64,000 nt of DNA from assembly GCA_005843825.1 (NCBI GenBank), contig SZXX01000033.1, positions 1 to 64,000 on the forward strand, in the 5' to 3' direction. Below the pieces are notes generated by a model, which ran no database searches, was not told the DNA's origin, and saw only the letters and a program-made list of their open reading frames with translations. Source of the stretch: Chlorobium sp. Its GTDB lineage: Bacteria > Bacteroidota > Chlorobiia > Chlorobiales > Chlorobiaceae. Of this stretch, positions 51,436 through 60,170 are shown piece after piece. The number at the start of each line of letters is the position of its first letter. Within the stretch, counting starts at the first letter, position 1. The translations under genes were made by a program, and so were the position numbers.

Positions 51436-54081
51436 TCATGTATTGGAGAGCTTTACTATTGTATAACCGGCCTCCTTCAGTAAACGAGGGATACTTTCTG
51501 AAACCAGCGAGCTGTCTTTATCTTTTTCCTCTTTCGACAGTCTTTCCCAATCGACAAGAAGAGCATGGAGCTTTTTCTCTTTGTTGGTATGAGGAGAATA
51601 TGTCCACCCATCTTTCAGTTTGGCATCCATCCACCTCTCATGTTCAAGTTTAGCCATTTCCTTCAGCTCCGGAATCGGGAATTCAACCGCTTGCTCATTG
51701 TTACGCATTGGAACAATGGCGTATCCAAACGTCGCGAGTTTATTGGGGATATCTCGGACAGCCGCACGATTCTCTTCACGTTCATGGGGTGACAGTGCCG
51801 TAAAGCTGACAAGGGAGCTGTGCGTTTTTGGATCCGCATCTTCATCGGTCACCTTTCCCCATATGTAGCCTTGGCTTTTAAGATTGTTATAAAACAATTT
51901 ATGGTTAAGACGGGCTAATTTTTCGAGAAGTTGTTCCCGGAGTTCAAGGTGATGAACAAGTGCCACAAAAGAGTGAGGATCAACATGCAGTCTTAGTTGC
52001 TCTTCGGGAGGGAGGTAGGAGCGATTGAAATGTGTTGCGTTTCCAAGCCTGCTCATAGCAACAATTGCCTCCATCGAACGGGACCCATGGCGATAAGAAT
52101 CAACCCGGAGAAAAGCTCGCATGATTCCGGTATCAATTCGGAGTTTATGGTTTACATCAAACAATTGAGGGGTCAACCGCTCGAACAATGATCGCAGAAG
52201 AAGTGCCCGTCGTACTATAAAATAAGGGTCATCACGTTCCTCAGAGAGTTGAGGATTCGGCCCAAGGACGTTGAGAAACCCTTTCAGGCGACTTAAAAAG
52301 TCGGGGGCTTTTGCTTCGACAAACTGGTTTTGTTTTTTTGATTTCGTAAAGGAATCGAGACTGGAGGAGGTGCCACCTGCAAAAACAAAAATAGCTTTCC
52401 CTATTGGATGGGTCAGTTGTCCTTGCTGAAACTCGCCGTCCTGCATTGGAGCAAGAAAAAAACGCAACCAGCCCAAAGGTTTCCCGTCGAGCGATGAATC
52501 AAACTCATCCCAGAACGCCAAAGGAATCTTACCTGATAAGGCTATATCCCTGATTTGATGAAAAGCATCAATGAGGTCAGCCGGACCTTTGAACTGAGAA
52601 AGATTAAAGGTAAGAGTTTTCTCAGCAATTTTTTTATCAGGACTGGCAACCTTGGCAATTTGCTTGACGGCAAATGATTTGCCTGACCCCGGAGGGCCAA
52701 AAACTGCTATTGAAACCGGACGCTCTTCCTGCTGATTACAATATTCTGCAATCAGACTATGAATACTTCTGAGTGACTCAATCTCCTGACGATCCACTGT
52801 AACCAGTTCTCCGAACTCACCAATTGGAACATTTTTCAATGCAGCTTTGGCGCCTTCAAGCACAATCCGGTGACTCAACTCTTCAAGGTCATCATGGTAT
52901 CGATCTCTGAGAATTGTCCAGGAAGAGGGCTGTGATTTGTTTTCTATATCAAATATTGGAAAATCAGCAGTTGCCAGTGGCGTCTCCAGACTTTTCAACG
53001 AAGTAACGACACCTTCAATGGGAAAGCGCAATCGGGGCGAAACGTCAGTATCTTTCTCATATCCGGCTTTATGGAGATAACGCATTGCAGTAACGCCGGA
53101 CTGAATTCCTTTGGTAAGATCAGGATTTTCAGTGTTGATGATGATTTCACGAACAATTCCAGCTAACAATACCGATGTTTTGCCGATAATTTTCCCCTTT
53201 CCTGCCGGCCATTCACGTTCCATGTAAAATGGATCAAAAAGAAGTTGAGGAGCTTCATCACTCTTTTTATGTCCGGGAAGAAGCACTGCTCCAGTCGGAC
53301 CAAAAGAAACAACACTATATGCTGAATGAGTTAGAGTATTGATCATGGGATTGTGAGTCAGTTCCCAGATAAGTTCCTGGGCTGTTTTTTCCCATGAAAT
53401 TTGAGCGCTGACCTGAATGGCCGACTGCCGCAAATCGTTAATGGATAAAACAACAATCAGGCGATCCGAAAATTTTGACACAAGATGCTCCCATAAGGCC
53501 CCCTCAGCGACAGGCCCTGACATCTTAACAATAATCCAGGGAGCTTTTTTATCCTTTAGAGGCTGACGTATCGACTGGGGCCAATGAGCAGGGTGATCTC
53601 TGAACCCAAGGTTTCCATCATCGATAACAATAATATCTGCATTTTTGGAACTCGCGGGCACATTGTCAACGCCATTGTGTTCCGTGGCTATTTTGGATGA
53701 CCGGTCAAGACCAAGAAAGCGCTCAACCCGCCAGATAAGGGTATCGGGAGCGTCCATGTCAGGGTAAGGAGCCCAGACAGAGTAACAATGGTAGTAGTGC
53801 GGGTCGTATGGATCAATCGGCTCTTGTGAGGTTGTATGAGTACTTGTAATCTCTATGGAAAAAAGCAGTTCTTCCTTGAGCTGATTCGACATGGCCGTAA
53901 TGAGGTCGACAAGAAGAGCTGCGCTGCCATATTGCCAGCTCATTCTGCAAATATCTTCTCCAATCCAGTCAGTTTGTTCATGCGATCCACGTGAGACATG
54001 TGCGATATTCCAGTCAATCGTAACATCACCTGTAACAAAAACTGAAAGAGCATCCTTTTTTTTCCGCATTGCCGGTAACAT
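51436..54081 (-). CDS. PfkB-like/AAA+/RyR-domain protein
   Basis: An 881-residue cytoplasmic protein in three parts. (1) Residues about 10-345 look like a PfkB/ribokinase fold (SVFVTGDVTIDWN; NADIIVIDDGNLGFRDHPA; SGPVAEGALWEHLV), but where the catalytic DTGAGD motif is expected there is IIGKTSVLLAG, so it is probably not a kinase. (2) Residues 455-640 are an AAA+ ATPase: Walker A GPPGSGKS (462-469), Walker B LAFWDEFDS (521-529), sensor FVFAGGTSSS (565-574). (3) Residues 770-875 match the RyR domain: LEHERWMDAKLKDGWTYSP (812-830), then HALLVDWERLSKEEKDKD. Function is unknown. RyR domains in bacteria have been proposed as ligand sensors in conflict systems; this is inference here. The P-type ATPase gene follows. 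Confidence 0.85.
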   Translation of the reverse strand: MLPAMRKKKDALSVFVTGDVTIDWNIAHVSRGSHEQTDWIGEDICRMSWQYGSAALLVDLITAMSNQLKEELLFSIEITSTHTTSQEPIDPYDPHYYHCYSVWAPYPDMDAPDTLIWRVERFLGLDRSSKIATEHNGVDNVPASSKNADIIVIDDGNLGFRDHPAHWPQSIRQPLKDKKAPWIIVKMSGPVAEGALWEHLVSKFSDRLIVVLSINDLRQSAIQVSAQISWEKTAQELIWELTHNPMINTLTHSAYSVVSFGPTGAVLLPGHKKSDEAPQLLFDPFYMEREWPAGKGKIIGKTSVLLAGIVREIIINTENPDLTKGIQSGVTAMRYLHKAGYEKDTDVSPRLRFPIEGVVTSLKSLETPLATADFPIFDIENKSQPSSWTILRDRYHDDLEELSHRIVLEGAKAALKNVPIGEFGELVTVDRQEIESLRSIHSLIAEYCNQQEERPVSIAVFGPPGSGKSFAVKQIAKVASPDKKIAEKTLTFNLSQFKGPADLIDAFHQIRDIALSGKIPLAFWDEFDSSLDGKPLGWLRFFLAPMQDGEFQQGQLTHPIGKAIFVFAGGTSSSLDSFTKSKKQNQFVEAKAPDFLSRLKGFLNVLGPNPQLSEERDDPYFIVRRALLLRSLFERLTPQLFDVNHKLRIDTGIMRAFLRVDSYRHGSRSMEAIVAMSRLGNATHFNRSYLPPEEQLRLHVDPHSFVALVHHLELREQLLEKLARLNHKLFYNNLKSQGYIWGKVTDEDADPKTHSSLVSFTALSPHEREENRAAVRDIPNKLATFGYAIVPMRNNEQAVEFPIPELKEMAKLEHERWMDAKLKDGWTYSPHTNKEKKLHALLVDWERLSKEEKDKDSSLVSESIPRLLKEAGYTIVKLSNT

Positions 54082-54496
54082 TAGATTTAGAAAAAAAAGC
54101 CGGGAGAGGCTTCTCCCTTCTTTTTAGAATATGATACCAACACGCCGAACCCACATAAGGTGCTATTGTATCCACGACTTTCAGAAATGATGGCTTTACA
54201 GTAGAAAATGTGCTTTACCAACCACATCCTGAATGTCGACAGTATATATTAAACCTATATTACATGGAATAAGTTTGAAACAGGACCCACTATAAGTTGA
54301 TTATTAATACACGATGAAAGCAACAGCCAAAAAAGCTGGCCTCATAAAGAAATAATGGGGCGCTGTACCAATAATTTCCAGTCTGATTATTTTGGCATTG
54401 CAACCGTTCTGATGACGGTCACTTCTCTTTTCCTTCTATGGAATTTTCTTGGCAACTGACGCATGGTGAACAAAGGGCTCGCGCGGTATAAAACGG
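54082..54496. other. Noncoding interval before the RyR-domain gene
   Basis: About 415 bases with no convincing gene. It must hold the promoter of the minus-strand PfkB-AAA-RyR gene. A short A/T-rich stretch (GTATATATTAAACCTATATT at 54241-54260) is a possible core. Nothing else is recognisable. Confidence 0.55.
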
Positions 54497-54530
54497 AAAA
54501 AGGCGACCACGGAACTTGCCGTAATCGCCT
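54497..54530 (-). terminator. Terminator after the tRNA-Pro gene
   Basis: On the minus strand GGCGATTACGG pairs with CCGTGGTCGCC (two wobble positions) around CAAGTT, then a run of T. It begins 7 bases after the tRNA end. Confidence 0.7.
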
Positions 54531-54536
54531 CTGGTG

Positions 54537-54609
54537 TCGGGGTGGCGGGATTCGAACCCACGACCTCTGCGTCCCGAACGCAGCACTCTACCAACTGAGC
54601 CACACCCCG
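54537..54609 (-). tRNA. tRNA-Pro (CGG)
   Basis: A 73-base cloverleaf on the minus strand: acceptor CGGGGTG/CACCCCG, D arm GCTC...GAGT, anticodon stem CTGCG/CGCAG with loop TTCGGGA (anticodon CGG), T arm GTGGG-TTCGAAT-CCCGC. CCA is not encoded. It is downstream of tRNA-Arg with 16 bases between, so both are probably on one transcript. Confidence 0.95.
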
Positions 54610-54625
54610 AAATGCCTCTTATCTG

Positions 54626-54698
54626 TGCCCTTGGGCAGACTTGAACTGCCGACCTTTAGTTTCGGAAACTACTGCTCTATCCACTGAGCTACAAGGGC
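54626..54698 (-). tRNA. tRNA-Arg (CCG)
   Basis: A 73-base cloverleaf on the minus strand: acceptor GCCCTTG/CAAGGGC, D arm GCTC/GAGC, anticodon loop TTCCGAA (anticodon CCG), T arm GGCAG-TTCAAGT-CTGCC. The outermost anticodon-stem pair is a G-A mismatch by this folding. CCA is not encoded. Confidence 0.93.
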
Positions 54699-54811
54699 CT
54701 GTTGTCAATTCACACTATTGAATCAGGGAACTGAAGATAATATTTTCTCTCTCTTAACAGAATCATTTTATGTTTTCAACAGATTTTTTGCTGTTGACAA
54801 TCTTGAACTGT

Positions 54812-55372
54812 TTACTGTACTGCCTGCTTTTTTTCTGTGTTTTTGATCTTTTCTCCCTTCGGCGGAAGAAATGGCTTCACACCTTCTTCATACTTCTTCA
54901 GCAGATTCACAATTTTATTCCAGTATGGCCAACCCCAGCCATCAAGCTTTCCATCCATAAGAACCAGAGGAGTCAATTCTGCATTAGTAATTGATCTGCT
55001 GTTACTGCTTATGTCAGTGCAATAAATCAACAACTCGAAGACATGACGTTTAGACCGGTATTTTTCTATACGGTAGGGATTTTTGAACATGCCTTGAGTG
55101 CTTATGCCTGGCGCAATTCCCATTATGGCCAGAACCTTCTGCCTTGACATACCAGGACAAAGCCTCATCAGGTTTTTCTTGTTTTGAGCACTGGTTGAAC
55201 CGTTTTGAATGCGAAGTGGAGCTTTTTTTTGACTGCCTGAAGTAAGTGAAGCTATTTTAGAACCATTTTCAGAGCTGTTTTGAGAACCGTCTTGAGAATT
55301 AATTGATTCCACTGAAGTGCAACCTGCAATACTCAGGCTCATTATGATTGCAGGAACCAAAATTTTCATCAT
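54812..55372 (-). CDS. Putative lipoprotein with BamE/SmpA-like region
   Basis: A 186-residue exported protein. The signal MMKILVPAIIMSLSIAGCTS has a lipobox (IAGC). Residues about 20-65 are a Ser/Gln/Asn-rich linker. The folded part begins near LMRLCPGMSRQKVLAIMGIA, a pattern shared by BamE/SmpA and DUF3192-like small domains, and ends with GKLDGWGWPYWNKIV. The C-terminal tail is Lys-rich. It lies upstream of the tRNA pair on the same strand, and 200 bases from the carotene desaturase gene. Confidence 0.65.
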   Translation of the reverse strand: MMKILVPAIIMSLSIAGCTSVESINSQDGSQNSSENGSKIASLTSGSQKKAPLRIQNGSTSAQNKKNLMRLCPGMSRQKVLAIMGIAPGISTQGMFKNPYRIEKYRSKRHVFELLIYCTDISSNSRSITNAELTPLVLMDGKLDGWGWPYWNKIVNLLKKYEEGVKPFLPPKGEKIKNTEKKQAVQ

Positions 55373-55571
55373 AGATGTTCAGCCGGTTTTTTTAAATCAG
55401 AAACAGGGCGTATCCTATCGACTATGACAGAGTTATTTCGACGCATACCTGCCCTCTTAATTTACGCCATTTCTTCAATAAATACAGTAGTGTCCGGAAA
55501 AAATAAAGAGGTTCTGCATGGACTTGCCGCTGCAGAATGGAGGCCTGACGCGCCAGGCCCCACCGTTACTA

Positions 55572-56960
55572 TCAGTAGTTGTTCAAACCCGCTTGCTTCA
55601 CTAAGCCCTCTACTGCCAAATTTGCGCTCATCACTGCACCACCCATTGAATCGTAATAGAGCTGTCGGGAAAATCCTCCTGCGAGAAAGAGATTGCGAAC
55701 CGGTGTAGTCTGGGTCGGGCGGTACTGCTCCATGAAAGGGGCTGGAGCATAGACAGAGTGAGGAATTTTTACCAGCGTTGATTTCAGAATCCGGGCCCCG
55801 CGTGAGGTTTCGGGATAGCAGTTTCTCACACTGAGATCAACCTGCCGGATAATCTCCTCCGTGGAAAGTCCCATGAGATTTTTTGCCGGTGCCACGCAGA
55901 ACTCAAAACGGGTTTTGCCGCTGAAAGGCATACTCCTGAGCGTACGGTAATCAGGCGTCGTTTGTGCAAGGTTTGCATAAACCGGAATAACACCGTCAGG
56001 AGAGAACAGCACGTTGTTATCGGTGGCGATTTCCCGATCGTACCATATCTGCACGGAAATCACCGGGACAGCATCAAGATTATCAAGTCCACCGAAAAAA
56101 CGGTCATGTTTTTTCAGACTCCCCGGCAGTACCCTGTTCAGGTTATGAATCGGAAGCGCACAAAGATAGTAGTCAGCCGTCAGTATTTCACCGTTACGCA
56201 GCTGAACGCCTTTTATTTCACCCCCGTCATAGAGCAGTTCGTCGACAGCTGTCCTGTTCTTGAAAACAGCCCCTTTTGATGTCGAATAGTCTAAAAGCGG
56301 CTGATGGATATATTCCTGGGGCGCCCCTTTCAGAAATCCCATACAGGATGACTTAGGAAGCCGGTAAAAGGTCTCAATAACATCAAGGATTATTTTGGCG
56401 GATATCTCTTCAGGCGGAATAAACTTCAGGGCCAGAGCCATCGGACGGAACATTTTATCCATCAGGCGACGCCCGAATTTATGCTGCTCCGCCCATTCAG
56501 CAAAGGTCAGGTGGTCCTGTGTCGGCGCATATTGATCCTTTTGCAGTGCCAATGGAATGAGCGCTTTCGAAAAAGCCGCCATTTCGCCAAGGGTAAAATA
56601 GCCGTTTTTTGCAATCGCCGGCAGCAGATGAAGCGGACTGGGCATATCCCAGGTATTGAAGGTGAAGCGCTCACCGCCGGTAAGAGTATAGGTCAGCTGG
56701 TGCTCTTTCCACACAACGGCATGACCGGTTTTAATCTCCTTCAGAAGATCATAGAGCACGGTGTAGGCTCCAAAAAAGCAGTGCGTGCCGGATTCAATCC
56801 AGTCTCCTTCATTATCTTTCCATGAAGAGACCTTACCTCCGAAAATCTCCCTTTTTTCAAGCACCTTGACCTGAAACCCTTTATCTGTCAAGCGCTTGGC
56901 TGCGGTCAAACCGGCCAGGCCTCCGCCAAGGATCAAGACTGACTTTTTTTCTGAACTCAT
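55572..56960 (-). CDS. crtP: Plant/cyanobacterial-type carotene desaturase (CrtP/CrtQ family)
   Basis: A FAD enzyme adding double bonds to phytoene or zeta-carotene on the way to chlorobactene or isorenieratene. I start at ATG 56960 ([20 protein letters not shown]), which places the dinucleotide-binding loop at the N-terminus; a longer frame adds 32 residues without signals. Further motifs are [54 protein letters not shown] and the C-terminal [20 protein letters not shown]. Compared from memory with Synechocystis enzymes it is nearer CrtP (phytoene desaturase) than CrtQ, so the symbol is tentative. It overlaps no gene; recR follows upstream on the same strand. Confidence 0.8.
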   Translation of the reverse strand: MSSEKKSVLILGGGLAGLTAAKRLTDKGFQVKVLEKREIFGGKVSSWKDNEGDWIESGTHCFFGAYTVLYDLLKEIKTGHAVVWKEHQLTYTLTGGERFTFNTWDMPSPLHLLPAIAKNGYFTLGEMAAFSKALIPLALQKDQYAPTQDHLTFAEWAEQHKFGRRLMDKMFRPMALALKFIPPEEISAKIILDVIETFYRLPKSSCMGFLKGAPQEYIHQPLLDYSTSKGAVFKNRTAVDELLYDGGEIKGVQLRNGEILTADYYLCALPIHNLNRVLPGSLKKHDRFFGGLDNLDAVPVISVQIWYDREIATDNNVLFSPDGVIPVYANLAQTTPDYRTLRSMPFSGKTRFEFCVAPAKNLMGLSTEEIIRQVDLSVRNCYPETSRGARILKSTLVKIPHSVYAPAPFMEQYRPTQTTPVRNLFLAGGFSRQLYYDSMGGAVMSANLAVEGLVKQAGLNNY

Positions 56961-56985
56961 TAATTGTGGAGTTAAAACAGAATTG

Positions 56986-57600
56986 CTAAACAGCAGAACG
57001 CCCTTCCATCGCCCGCGAAAGGGTTGCTTCGTCAATAAACTCAAGCTCAGCTCCAACAGGTATCCCCCGTGCTATTTTTGTAACCAGTATACCGAGCGGC
57101 TTGAGAAGTTTGCTGAGGTAGAGAGCTGTAGTTTCTCCCTCAATCGTTGGATTAAGCGCAAGAACAACCTCTTTGACTTCCGAAGGGTCATGGGCGGAAA
57201 TCCGGGCGAGCAGTTCGCGAACCTTGATATCATCGGGTCCTATGCCGTCAAGCGGCGAAATGACGCCGTGAAGCACATGATAGAGTCCTTTATAGTAGCC
57301 GGTTTTCTCAAAGGCGAGCATATCAACCGGTGATTCCACCACGCAGATCACCGAACGGTCGCGAGCCCTGCTGGTACACACAGCACAGGGATCTGCGCCT
57401 ATATCGGTGACATTCTGGCAGACTGAACAGCGAATAACCTTGTCCTTAACTTCAAGCAGGGCGTCAGCCAGCTTCGCCGCCTCACTTCTCGGCTCATGCA
57501 GTATATGCATCGCGAGTCGCTGAGCGGTTTTGCGTCCCACACCGGGAAGTTTTGCAAATTCATCAATAAGAGCCTCAATGGAGACTGAGCTATAATGCAT
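56986..57600 (-). CDS. recR: Recombination protein RecR
   Basis: Acts with RecF and RecO in gap repair by loading RecA. The 204 residues contain the helix-hairpin-helix region [20 protein letters not shown], the zinc finger [18 protein letters not shown], and the Toprim domain starting [23 protein letters not shown] 57600 ([11 protein letters not shown]) is the normal start. It is preceded by the ybaB homologue with 5 bases between, the classical ybaB-recR pair, and followed by the carotene desaturase gene. Confidence 0.97.
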   Translation of the reverse strand: MHYSSVSIEALIDEFAKLPGVGRKTAQRLAMHILHEPRSEAAKLADALLEVKDKVIRCSVCQNVTDIGADPCAVCTSRARDRSVICVVESPVDMLAFEKTGYYKGLYHVLHGVISPLDGIGPDDIKVRELLARISAHDPSEVKEVVLALNPTIEGETTALYLSKLLKPLGILVTKIARGIPVGAELEFIDEATLSRAMEGRSAV

Positions 57601-57605
57601 GAAGG

Positions 57606-57941
57606 CTATTTACCGAGATTCAGGTTTTTGAGCATATCGGCAGGATTGATCATTCCTCCGGTGGCTTTGGATATCTCTTCCTGGGCAAGTTTGGCAGCCT
57701 CGTCCAGCGCATTGTTCACGGCAGCCAGCACAAGGTCCTGAACCATTTCCGCATCATCCATAATATCAGGATCAATAGTGAGACTGAGCACTTTCTGCTT
57801 TCCGCTGACACTGACCTTTACCATCCCGCCTCCAGCCTCTCCATAGGCTACGATCTTTTCGAGCTGTTTCTGCACATCCTGCATCTTTTCACCAGCCTGC
57901 TGGATCTGCTTCATCATATCACCAAAATTAGGCATTGCCAT
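57606..57941 (-). CDS. YbaB/EbfC nucleoid-associated protein
   Basis: A 111-residue small DNA-binding protein that forms dimers shaped like tweezers. The family stretch runs from [20 protein letters not shown] through [20 protein letters not shown] to [20 protein letters not shown]. It sits 5 bases before recR. Two Met codons (1 and 3) are possible starts. Confidence 0.95.
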   Translation of the reverse strand: MAMPNFGDMMKQIQQAGEKMQDVQKQLEKIVAYGEAGGGMVKVSVSGKQKVLSLTIDPDIMDDAEMVQDLVLAAVNNALDEAAKLAQEEISKATGGMINPADMLKNLNLGK

Positions 57942-58013
57942 AGCTTGAGTCTCCCCTGCGTTAAAAAATTGTCAATCCCTTATCATCCTTTTCCTGTGCT
58001 TAGAACCGTAACA

Positions 58014-58997
58014 TCAATTCTTTCTGCGCAGAGCCAGATAAATTTTTTCAAGAATATCTCCTGTTGTCAGCTTGTATTTTTCAAGAAGATCATCAGCTTT
58101 TCCTGACTCACCAAACTGATCCTCAACAGCCACCATCTCGATAGGCACCGGAATATTCAGGGCACAGACATGAGCCACAGCATCGCCGAGTCCATTATAC
58201 ATCTGGTGTTCTTCAGCCGTAACAATGGCACCGGTATCGTTGGCGGCACGGACGATGGCCAGCGTATCTATCGGTTTAATGGTATGCATATTGATAACCC
58301 TGACGCCAACACCCTCTTTCTCAAGAATAAGGGCGGCTTCAAGGGCTTTCCATACCATGATGCCGCAGGCAATAACAGTTACGTCCTTGCCGGGATGAAG
58401 CTCAATCGACTTGCCGATTTCAAACCCGTCATCATCAAGGGTAAAATCAGGAACATTCGGCCTGCCAAAACGCAGGTAGACGGGGCCATTATGTTTTATA
58501 ACTGCTTTTGTCGCCCGTACAGTTTCGCTGTAATCACAAGGTACGACAACCGTCATTCTCGGCAATCCGCGCATAAGGCCGATATCTTCAAGAATCTGGT
58601 GAGTAGCGCCATCTTCACCAAGCGTAAGGCCGGCATGCGAGGCACATATCTTGACATTAAGGTTCGAATAGCAGACCGACTGGCGGATCTGGTCAAAAAC
58701 CCTGCCGGTAGCAAACACCGCAAAACTTGCTGCAACCGGTATTTTTCCTGTAGTGGCAAGGCCGGCAGCCATGGAAATCATGTTGGCCTCAGCTATACCT
58801 GTCTGTATAAAACGGTCAGGAAAAGCTTCACGGAACAGATTCATGTTTAAGGATCCTGTAAGATCGGCGCATAAGGCGACAACAGAGCTGTCCTCCCGGC
58901 CGATTTCAAGCAAAGCGTCACCAAACCCGGTTCGAGTAGCCTTGTTTCCCCGCGAAACGTATTTCGCCGCTGCGGCCCCGATGATATTATCTTCCAT
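58014..58997 (-). CDS. Transketolase, C-terminal subunit
   Basis: The second half of the split transketolase, 327 residues: a pyrimidine-binding domain with [18 protein letters not shown] (the catalytic Glu) and [18 protein letters not shown], and a C-terminal domain with [20 protein letters not shown] and [18 protein letters not shown]. Its partner is encoded at 32877-33788, about 24 kb away on the same strand. Transketolase-like C-halves can be confused with 1-deoxyxylulose-5-phosphate synthase parts, but the blocks fit transketolase. ybaB-recR follow downstream. Confidence 0.92.
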   Translation of the reverse strand: MEDNIIGAAAAKYVSRGNKATRTGFGDALLEIGREDSSVVALCADLTGSLNMNLFREAFPDRFIQTGIAEANMISMAAGLATTGKIPVAASFAVFATGRVFDQIRQSVCYSNLNVKICASHAGLTLGEDGATHQILEDIGLMRGLPRMTVVVPCDYSETVRATKAVIKHNGPVYLRFGRPNVPDFTLDDDGFEIGKSIELHPGKDVTVIACGIMVWKALEAALILEKEGVGVRVINMHTIKPIDTLAIVRAANDTGAIVTAEEHQMYNGLGDAVAHVCALNIPVPIEMVAVEDQFGESGKADDLLEKYKLTTGDILEKIYLALRRKN

Positions 58998-59074
58998 TAC
59001 TTCCAGAATAACTTAAATTATAAAAACTAGTTCCGCCTCTGCTTTGCCGACTGAATTAATGCTAAACCTCTCTG

Positions 59075-59863
59075 ATGAGAAAAGTTGAATATAAGGATAC
59101 TGAAATAGCGGTGAAAAAAAAATTAGGTCAAAACTTTCTGACCGACCGCAATATCACAAGAAAAATAGTAACCGCATCCGGGGCTGGGTCTGAAGAGAAC
59201 ATCCTGGAAATCGGTCCGGGGTTCGGAGCCCTTACAAGGGAGATTATTGACGTCTGTCCTGCCTTTACCGTCATTGAAAAAGATCGGAGACTGGCGGAAT
59301 TCATCCGAACCGAATACCCTCAGCTTACCCTTATTGAGGGCGATTTCCTTGAAATTGACCTGAACCCCCTGGCAGAAGAAAAACCACTGCGAGTGCTCGG
59401 CAATATCCCCTACTCCATTACAACGCCCATTCTTTTCAGACTTCTGGAATACCGCCAATCCCTTCTTTCAGCAACCCTGATGATGCAGCACGAAGTTGCC
59501 ATGAGAATAGTTGCAAAACCACGTACAAAGGAGTACGGCATCCTGGCCGTCCAGATGCAGGCATCTTTTGATGTCGACTACCTCTTCAAGGTCGGGCGAA
59601 AAGTCTTTCGACCGCAGCCGAACGTAGACAGCGCCGTTATCCGAATGACGCCAAAAAAAGAGGAAAGACTGGAAGACCAGCCGGGATTCGGCCGTTTTGT
59701 CAGAACAGCCTTTCACCAGCGCCGCAAAACGCTGCTGAACAATTTAAAAGAGAGCTATAATCTTGAGTCAGTAGACAGCAATACCCTTACACTGCGCGCT
59801 GAAGCACTGTCGATTGAAGATTTTTTCAAACTATTCAGCCAGCTCAGGCCGCTTTCAGAATAA
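59075..59863 (+). CDS. rsmA: 16S rRNA (adenine(1518/1519)-N6)-dimethyltransferase
   Basis: Dimethylates two adjacent adenines near the 3' end of 16S rRNA. The 262 residues include KKKLGQNFLTDRNITRKIV, the SAM loop ILEIGPGFGALTREIID, the catalytic NIPYSITTPILFRLL (N-x-P-Y) and the C-terminal FVRTAFHQRRKTLLNNLK. ATG 59075 is followed by an extra ten residues before the core, still normal for the family. It is divergent from the transketolase C-subunit gene and followed by 307 noncoding bases. Confidence 0.96.
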   Translation: MRKVEYKDTEIAVKKKLGQNFLTDRNITRKIVTASGAGSEENILEIGPGFGALTREIIDVCPAFTVIEKDRRLAEFIRTEYPQLTLIEGDFLEIDLNPLAEEKPLRVLGNIPYSITTPILFRLLEYRQSLLSATLMMQHEVAMRIVAKPRTKEYGILAVQMQASFDVDYLFKVGRKVFRPQPNVDSAVIRMTPKKEERLEDQPGFGRFVRTAFHQRRKTLLNNLKESYNLESVDSNTLTLRAEALSIEDFFKLFSQLRPLSE

Positions 59864-60170
59864 ATTTCAAGGGAAAAAGTTGACACCATCAATACCTGCC
59901 GCTGGACTCCAGCAATACCTTCCGATTGCATCCATGCACCTTTTCAGCTCTTCCGAATCTTACCCTCACCTCGTTTCAAACCCAATGGCCTTCTTTTCCA
60001 ACTATAATTGTTCATTGTTCGAATGTGTATTTTTTGTTAACATTAGGTTTAAAACAAACAAGCCATACCAGTTCATGCTCTTCTTTTACCCTACCGCCAG
60101 TTGTTGCACTCTTAGTAATCCACCCTCCCTTATTTTTCATTAAATCATTATTTATCAGGGGGTCACTCGT
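59864..60170. other. Intergenic region ahead of the propionyl-CoA ligase gene
   Basis: 307 bases, moderately AT-rich, without a plausible gene. TTGTTC...TATTTT-like boxes can be picked near 60007-60035, but none is convincing. It separates rsmA from prpE and must hold the prpE promoter. Confidence 0.5.

Noticed and set aside
54537-54698. tRNA pair considered as an integration site
   Set aside because: No integrase gene and no tRNA-end direct repeat was seen within the window.
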